Assembly (NCBI RefSeq): GCF_900101385.1
Contig: NZ_FMZB01000004.1
Span: 124,001 to 188,000, forward strand
Direction: 5' to 3'
Length of the DNA: 64,000 bases
Source of the DNA: Terribacillus halophilus
GTDB lineage: Bacteria; Bacillota; Bacilli; Bacillales; Amphibacillaceae
Position numbers and translations under genes: made by a program. Shown piece after piece: positions 59,311 through 64,000 of the stretch. Position 1 is the first letter of the stretch; every line of letters begins with the position of its first letter. Under the pieces are notes generated by a model, which was not told the DNA's origin, did no database searches, and saw only the letters and a program-made list of their open reading frames with translations.

Positions 59311-60459
59311 TTACTTCAGTGCATGATCAGCCAGCGTATAAACAATTGCATCATCCGTCGGAGGATTGTGCAAACCTGCCCGTACATCCCGGAAGTGTCG
59401 CTGTAAAGGATTATTAGCAGATAAACTTCTGGCGCCAACGATTCGCATGCAAAGATCAACAACATGATTCGCATTATTCGTGACTATGTGTTTTGCGGCT
59501 GCCAGATCTGGACTCATTGCGGATCTTTTTTCAGGGTAATCGATCCACTTCCTGGCGGTCGCATAAAGAACTTCCCTGGCATTGAAGAGAGCTAGTTCTA
59601 TTTCACCGATTTTCCTTCTGACCTCCGGGACTTCCTTGATTGGACCAGGCAAGGAAGCAGGTCGTAATTCGGATGCAAACTGAATTGTATAATCTCTTGC
59701 AGCTGCAGCAATACCGAGATAAACAGCTGCGATTTGCAAGTACCAGCCTCTTGGAGTTACTGTACCTTTGTTTTCTTCCACAAGCAGCGCCTCTTGATCC
59801 ACGAGTACATCATCCAATATGATGTCGTCACTCCTTGTGCCTCTCATCGCGATACTGTCCCAAGTTTCCTCCACAGCTACACCTTCCAAGGAATGATCTA
59901 TTAAAAAGAACCCTTTGTTGCCGGAAGGATGAATCGTCGCCGTGACAATGCTATAGTCCAATGCTGCAGCTATCGAAGCAAAGGATTTGCGACCATTGAT
60001 TCTCCATTTTGTTCCTTCCGAACTTGCGATAGTGGTAGGAGCCGCTCCTCTTGAAGGGCTGCCGGTAGCATTTTCCGTCTGTGCTAAATTCAGCAGGATC
60101 TTATCATGCACGATTTTATAGCTGAGATCTTGAAAGCTATGTTCATCCCACTTCCGGTTTTCGGTATTTTCCAAGATGACACCAAGTTGCCAGCCGAATG
60201 ACAGGGCTGTTGCAGCATCTCCTTGGGCAAGTATTTCTTGGATCTGTAAGTACTCTGAGAGATTCAATCCTTTGCCGTCATATTCTGGAGGGACAGTCAA
60301 TGACAAGAAGTTGCTTTCTTTTAAAGCTTGGAAGTTTTCGTACGGAAATTCACCGGTCGTATCAGTATGGGCGGCACGTTCTTTAAACACTGCAGCTAGT
60401 TTTATAGCTTGCTGTTTCACTTGAGCGAACAATTCAGTTTTTTCGGCAGTCTCTCGCAT
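59311..60459 (-). CDS. Acyl-CoA dehydrogenase-family flavoenzyme (SfnB/DszC-like), SAM-riboswitch controlled
   Basis: A 382-residue protein (ATG 60459, eight bases after GAGGAG). Acyl-CoA-dehydrogenase layout: N-terminal helices with FLSLTVPPEYDGKGLNLSEYLQIQE, a beta-domain with TENATGSPSRGAA and GRKSFASIAAALDYSIVTA, and C-terminal helices with ARSLSANNPLQRHFRDVRAGLHNPP. The catalytic Glu of true dehydrogenases is not evident, and the RDVRAG...PP region fits the DszC/SfnB monooxygenase-like branch. With the SAM riboswitch and the divergent LLM monooxygenase, it probably takes part in organosulfur breakdown for methionine supply. Confidence 0.8.
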   Translation of the reverse strand: MRETAEKTELFAQVKQQAIKLAAVFKERAAHTDTTGEFPYENFQALKESNFLSLTVPPEYDGKGLNLSEYLQIQEILAQGDAATALSFGWQLGVILENTENRKWDEHSFQDLSYKIVHDKILLNLAQTENATGSPSRGAAPTTIASSEGTKWRINGRKSFASIAAALDYSIVTATIHPSGNKGFFLIDHSLEGVAVEETWDSIAMRGTRSDDIILDDVLVDQEALLVEENKGTVTPRGWYLQIAAVYLGIAAAARDYTIQFASELRPASLPGPIKEVPEVRRKIGEIELALFNAREVLYATARKWIDYPEKRSAMSPDLAAAKHIVTNNANHVVDLCMRIVGARSLSANNPLQRHFRDVRAGLHNPPTDDAIVYTLADHALK

Positions 60460-60485
60460 CTTCATTCTCCTCATCCAATAAAATT

Positions 60486-60512
60486 AAAAACCTCTTTCTA
60501 AGAGAAAGAGGA
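60486..60512 (-). terminator. Riboswitch terminator before the flavoenzyme gene
   Basis: CCTCTTTCT, loop, AGAAAGAGG then TTTTTAA on the minus strand. Confidence 0.85.
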
Positions 60513-60531
60513 TACGTTTATGTACATATAC

Positions 60532-60637
60532 TTTCTCATCTCTCAGACACATCTGTCTGCTGGAATTAGCACCTTGCTTTGTTGAAGCGGTTGCTGCAGG
60601 GTCGCAGGACCAGTTCCTACCCTGACTCTAGATAAGT
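60532..60637 (-). promoter_or_regulatory. SAM-I (S-box) riboswitch upstream of the flavoenzyme
   Basis: Minus strand features of the class: CTTATC.AGAG at the P1 5' side, GG.AGGAACTGG.CC, GCAGCAACC, AAGGTGCTAATTCC, CAGACAGATG and GAGATGAGAA at the P1 3' side. Binds S-adenosylmethionine and forces termination at 60512-60486. Confidence 0.9.
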
Positions 60638-60659
60638 GATTTATTAGGTTGTCGGCATA

Positions 60660-60688
60660 AATATAAATCATACACAGAATGTTGTCAA
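60660..60688 (-). promoter_or_regulatory. Promoter of the left riboswitch unit
   Basis: Minus strand TTGACA (60688-60683), 17-bp spacer, TATATT (60665-60660). Confidence 0.85.
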
Positions 60689-60714
60689 TTATCAAACCAG
60701 TTTCGAAAACTCGA

Positions 60715-60743
60715 TTGACAGGTAGAGGACTGTCCTGTATATT
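60715..60743 (+). promoter_or_regulatory. Promoter of the right riboswitch unit
   Basis: TTGACA (60715-60720), 17-bp spacer, TATATT (60738-60743). Identical hexamers and spacing to the divergent left promoter. Confidence 0.85.
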
Positions 60744-60765
60744 GAGCTTTAATTCAATAAGCATT

Positions 60766-60867
60766 TCTTATCCAGAGAGGTGGAGGGACTGGCCCTTTGA
60801 AGCCTCGGCAACAGACTGCTGCAGTACTGTGCCAATTCCAGCAAGCTACTAGCTTGAAAGATGAGAA
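60766..60867 (+). promoter_or_regulatory. SAM-I (S-box) riboswitch upstream of the LLM-metNI operon
   Basis: TCTTATCCAGAGAGGTGGAG, GGACTGGCCCTTTGAAGCC, CGGCAACAGACTGCTGCAGT, GTGCCAATTCCAGCAAG, and GATGAGAAGAG at the P1 3' side: an almost canonical S-box. Confidence 0.95.
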
Positions 60868-60903
60868 GAGAGTGGACGTTGTACGCCTGCGTCGACTAAG
60901 CAA

Positions 60904-60932
60904 CCTCTTCTTATCTGAGAAGAGGTCTTTTT
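60904..60932 (+). terminator. Riboswitch terminator before the LLM gene
   Basis: CCTCTTC, loop TTATCT, GAGAAGAGG then TCTTTTT. Part of the stem can pair with the riboswitch P1 3' strand GAAGAG in the antiterminated state. Confidence 0.85.
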
Positions 60933-60956
60933 ATTTGTTAAAACGGAGGGATAAAA

Positions 60957-62360
60957 GTGGGGAAGCAAATCATTTTGAATGCATTCGATATGAATAGTGC
61001 GATGCATAACTCGCATGGGTTGTGGAAGCACCCAGAGAGTAAACGGCATCGGCAGTATAAGGATTTGAATTATTGGATTGATCTGGCGAAGCTACTCGAA
61101 CGCGGAAAATTCGATGCCATCTTCTTTGCCGATGTACTGGGAATATATGATGTTTACCGGAATAGTAAAGCTCCTTCGATCCGGGATGGTCTGCAGGTTC
61201 CCCTGAATGATCCAGCGCTATTGATTTCTGCGATGGCAAGTGTAACCGCGAATTTGGGTTTCGCCGTTACAGTAAGTACTACATATGAACCACCATTTGG
61301 AAATGCGCGTCGTTTTTCCACGCTGGATCATTTGACGAAGGGCAGAGTTGCTTGGAATGTTGTGACGTCATATCTTCCGAATGCTGCGCGGAATTTTGGT
61401 TTGACCGAAATGATCAAGCATGATGAGCGGTATGAGATTGCCGATGAATTCCTGGAGGTTTCTTATAAGCTATGGGAAAGCAGCTGGGAGGAGGATGCAG
61501 TGATTGAAGATCTGCAAAACCAAGTATTGGTGAATCCTGAAAAAGTACATGAAATCAATCATGAAGGCCATTACTTCCAGGTAGAGGGACCGCATTTAAG
61601 TGAGCCTTCCCCACAGCGGACACCTGTGATTTATCAAGCAGGTACATCCGAACGTGGACGGGAATTTGCTTCCAAGCATGCAGAATGTGTTTTCGTTGGA
61701 GGGCCCACGCCTGAGCGCATCCGTTATTATGCAGAGGATATAAGGGAGAGAGCTGCCAAGCATGGTCGAAATCCAGATCATATTAAGATTTTCTCTTTCC
61801 TGAGTGTCATCGTAGCGGAAACAACAGAAGAGGCACAGCAAAAGTATCAGGAATATGCAAGTCATTGGAGTCCAGATGCTGCCAAGGCGCAATTTGGCGC
61901 AAGTGGCTATGATATTTCAGAATATGAAGAGCTAGATCCTGAAGAGCCGTTTACATATGGCAAAACAACAGAAGGAGGGCATTATAAAGCAGCCTCTTTG
62001 ACAAAGGATGCAGCCAAGCAGCTGACGGTAGGCGAAGCATTGAAGCGATTTGATACCCCTGACAAAAGTTTGATAGTTGGGAATCCAGAGGAAGTAGCAA
62101 ATGCTATCCAGCTTCAATTCGAGGAATCAGGAGTGGACGGTTTTAATTTGAACCATCTTGTTACACCTGGAGATTTGAAAGACTTTGTTGATCTGGTTAT
62201 CCCGATTCTGCAAGAACGCGGACTATATAAACAGTCCTACAAATCAGGCACATTGAGAGAAAAATTGTTTGACTATGAATCAAGCAGACTGCCATCTGGA
62301 CATCCTGCAAGCAACTATCGACTGCTGAAAACACCAACAGGAGAGGGAGATGAAAGGTGA
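60957..62360 (+). CDS. LLM-class flavin-dependent monooxygenase (NtaA/SnaA/DszA/SoxA family)
   Basis: A 467-residue FMNH2-dependent monooxygenase; GTG 60957 with GGAGGG six bases upstream. NtaA-family patterns: FDMNSAMHNSHGLWKHPES, GKFDAIFFADVLGIYDVY, FAVTVSTTYEPPFGNARRFSTLDHLTKGRVAWNVVTSYLPNAARNFG, and the C-terminal SSRLPSGHPA. Members desulfurise thioethers, sulfones or nitrilotriacetate-like substrates. Its place behind a SAM riboswitch and upstream of metNI shows a role in using organic sulfur for methionine supply; the exact substrate is unknown. Confidence 0.88.
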   Translation: MGKQIILNAFDMNSAMHNSHGLWKHPESKRHRQYKDLNYWIDLAKLLERGKFDAIFFADVLGIYDVYRNSKAPSIRDGLQVPLNDPALLISAMASVTANLGFAVTVSTTYEPPFGNARRFSTLDHLTKGRVAWNVVTSYLPNAARNFGLTEMIKHDERYEIADEFLEVSYKLWESSWEEDAVIEDLQNQVLVNPEKVHEINHEGHYFQVEGPHLSEPSPQRTPVIYQAGTSERGREFASKHAECVFVGGPTPERIRYYAEDIRERAAKHGRNPDHIKIFSFLSVIVAETTEEAQQKYQEYASHWSPDAAKAQFGASGYDISEYEELDPEEPFTYGKTTEGGHYKAASLTKDAAKQLTVGEALKRFDTPDKSLIVGNPEEVANAIQLQFEESGVDGFNLNHLVTPGDLKDFVDLVIPILQERGLYKQSYKSGTLREKLFDYESSRLPSGHPASNYRLLKTPTGEGDER

Positions 62361-63388
62361 TAAAACTAGAGAATATTACAAAGAAGTACACCAGCAAGGG
62401 CAAGCAGATTATTGGCGTTGACGATGTGACATTAACCGTTGAAGCTGGTGAAGTTTTTGGGATTGTTGGGTACAGCGGTGCAGGCAAGAGTACCTTGCTG
62501 CGCTGCATCAATTTATTGGAAAAACCAACGTCTGGTAAGGTCTTTGTCGACGGAGTTAATTTGCACAAGTTGTCACCTAAAGATTTGCGAAAAGCTAGAC
62601 AGTCGATTGGTATGATTTTTCAAGGCTTTCATCTAGTCTCCTCAAAAACGGTATATGAGAATGTGGCATTTGCTTTACGAGCTGCAGGAGCAGATAAAAA
62701 ACAAATAAAGCAGCGAGTAGATGAGCTGCTTGCCTTGGTGGGGTTAGAGGATCGAAAACATCAGTATCCAGCACAGCTTAGCGGCGGTCAGAAGCAGCGA
62801 GTCAGTATTGCGCGGGCACTTGCGAATCAGCCGAAGATTCTTTTATGCGATGAAGCTACTTCTGCCTTGGATCCTGGTACGACAAAATCAATTTTGGCTT
62901 TGCTGAAGAAAATAAATAAAGAACTGGGGCTGACAATCGTTGTCATCACGCACGAGATGGAGGTTGTAAAGGAGATTTGCAGCCGCTGTGCAGTGATGCA
63001 GGATGGGAAAGTGGTAGAGCACGGGCCAACTTATGATATTTTCTCCGATCCTGCTAATCCTCTGACACTATCGTTTATTCAAACTGTACTTAGTTTTGAT
63101 CTCCCGGAAGAATTATTGGGGGAGATAAACGGAAAGCTGGTCAGGCTGCAATTCAAAGGCAACATTGCTGCCGATGCTGTTGTATCGGATATGCTACAGG
63201 CTTTTCCGATCCGCGGCAATATACTGCACGGCAAAGTAGAATACATCCAAAGCAAGCCGTTAGGAATTTTCGTGATGGAATTGAACGGAAATGAAGCAGA
63301 AGTAAATAAAGCAATTGCTTATCTGAGAGATAAAGTAAGCAAGGTGGAGGTGTTTGATGATGGATCGCGTAATCGCCATCTTGCCTGA
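62357..63388 (+). CDS. metN: Methionine ABC transporter ATP-binding protein MetN
   Basis: A 343-residue ABC ATPase starting GTG 62357, overlapping the LLM gene by 4 bp. Walker A GYSGAGKST, signature LSGGQKQR, Walker B ILLCDEATSALD and switch VITHE are complete. The C-terminal about 90 residues (LVRLQFKGNIAADAVVSDML to KVEVFDD) are the NIL domain that binds methionine and inhibits the transporter. Part of MetNIQ, importing methionine or a related sulfur compound. Confidence 0.93.
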   Translation: MIKLENITKKYTSKGKQIIGVDDVTLTVEAGEVFGIVGYSGAGKSTLLRCINLLEKPTSGKVFVDGVNLHKLSPKDLRKARQSIGMIFQGFHLVSSKTVYENVAFALRAAGADKKQIKQRVDELLALVGLEDRKHQYPAQLSGGQKQRVSIARALANQPKILLCDEATSALDPGTTKSILALLKKINKELGLTIVVITHEMEVVKEICSRCAVMQDGKVVEHGPTYDIFSDPANPLTLSFIQTVLSFDLPEELLGEINGKLVRLQFKGNIAADAVVSDMLQAFPIRGNILHGKVEYIQSKPLGIFVMELNGNEAEVNKAIAYLRDKVSKVEVFDDGSRNRHLA

Positions 63389-64000
63389 ATTGAACCAAGC
63401 ATTTCTTGAAACGCTTCTAATGGTTTCCATCGCTTTGGCTGTGGCGATCTTGATTGGGCTGCCATTTGGAATCCTATTATTTGTAACAGACCGAGGCTTG
63501 TTTTTAGAAAATGTGGTGGTAAAAAGAATAGCCGGACTAATTATTAATCTCATTCGATCGGTTCCTTTTGTTATTCTGCTTGTATTCTTACTGCCTTTCA
63601 CACAATTTCTGCTCAATACGACGATCGGTCCTTTAGCTGCTTCTGTATCTTTATCTGTTGCAGCTATCCCATTTTATGCAAGGATCGTAGAATCCTCAGC
63701 CAGGGATATAGACAAGGGTGTGATTGAAGCAGCAATTGCGGTAGGTGCCTCTCCGTGGATGATTATCAGAAGTATCATCCTTCCAGAAGTAAAGCCGGGC
63801 TTAATCACAGGACTAACCATTACAGCTATCAGTCTCATTGGATATTCTGCTATGGCCGGCACAATAGGCGGAGGTGGGATCGGAGATTTGGCAATACGGT
63901 ATGGATACTACAGATACGATAATACAATCATGTTCACCACAGTTATCGTGCTGATTGTACTCGTTCAACTTGTTCAATACCTAGGTGATCTCGTAGCAAG
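63357..64000 (+). CDS. metI: Methionine ABC transporter permease MetI, 3' end outside window
   Basis: Open from ATG 63357 (GGAGG six bases upstream) to the window end with no stop, about 214 codons; it overlaps metN by 32 bp. The sequence shows MetI features: LPELNQAFLETLLMVSIALAVAILIGLP, NLIRSVPFVILLVFLLPFTQ, the EAA-type loop GVIEAAIAVGASPWMIIRSIILPEVKPGLI, and AGTIGGGGIGDLAIRYGYYRY. About five membrane segments. The remaining few residues and metQ would follow. Confidence 0.93.
   Translation, partial: MMDRVIAILPELNQAFLETLLMVSIALAVAILIGLPFGILLFVTDRGLFLENVVVKRIAGLIINLIRSVPFVILLVFLLPFTQFLLNTTIGPLAASVSLSVAAIPFYARIVESSARDIDKGVIEAAIAVGASPWMIIRSIILPEVKPGLITGLTITAISLIGYSAMAGTIGGGGIGDLAIRYGYYRYDNTIMFTTVIVLIVLVQLVQYLGDLVA

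Overview
The window is chromosomal DNA of a low-GC, endospore-forming Gram-positive of the Bacillaceae. It carries spore coat genes (cotO, a CotY/CotZ-like gene), the B. subtilis-like yjcF-yjcG-yjcH block, an MntR-type mntABCD operon, SAM-I (S-box) riboswitches and Bacillus-style AGGAGG ribosome binding sites. The exact genus cannot be fixed from sequence alone; a halotolerant Terribacillus-like bacterium is a guess.

Layout. 1-18.1 kb is core-like: 3' part of mgtE, a CPA2 antiporter, coat genes, DUF421, yjcFGH, mntABCD on the minus strand behind a promoter with two MntR-like boxes, an HD hydrolase overlapping a fosX-type fosfomycin epoxide hydrolase, an icaA-icaD-icaB set for poly-N-acetylglucosamine, and an efflux pump with its TetR regulator.

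18.2-47.5 kb is an accretion island built on one tRNA-Val(GAC) gene. The newest insertion, 18218-34001, is bounded by a perfect 54-bp repeat of the tRNA 3' part. It is a 15.7-kb AT-rich element with every recognised gene on the plus strand. It encodes an integrase, two replication-type proteins (one beside GTGACC iterons and an AT-rich stretch, the other behind a probable antisense RNA), a BhlA-like holin, scaffold, major capsid protein, small and large terminase, portal and two connector-like proteins, but no recognisable tail genes and no endolysin. The best reading is a capsid-forming phage satellite or phage-plasmid. Beyond it lie progressively decayed units, each ending in a degraded copy of the tRNA-Val 3' end, most followed by a terminator hairpin: a collapsed prophage (frameshifted integrase plus endolysin tail end); a unit with a secreted-lipase toxin candidate, its lipoprotein immunity candidate and a small helical partner; a TetR-regulated SMR efflux pair; an EamA exporter divergent from a MocR-type regulator; and a peptidase S51 gene with an internally deleted paralogue.

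47.5-64 kb returns to core-like and accessory genes: PadR/DUF1048, a GDPD lipoprotein, DUF4885, an amino-acid permease, a small Spo0E-like ORF, MarR plus paiA, a HAD phosphatase, a VOC-acetyltransferase-ROK operon behind a perfect palindrome, and a sulfur-scavenging locus. In the last, two divergent promoter-SAM riboswitch-terminator units drive an acyl-CoA-dehydrogenase-like flavoenzyme to the left and an LLM monooxygenase-metN-metI operon to the right, the latter running off the window end.
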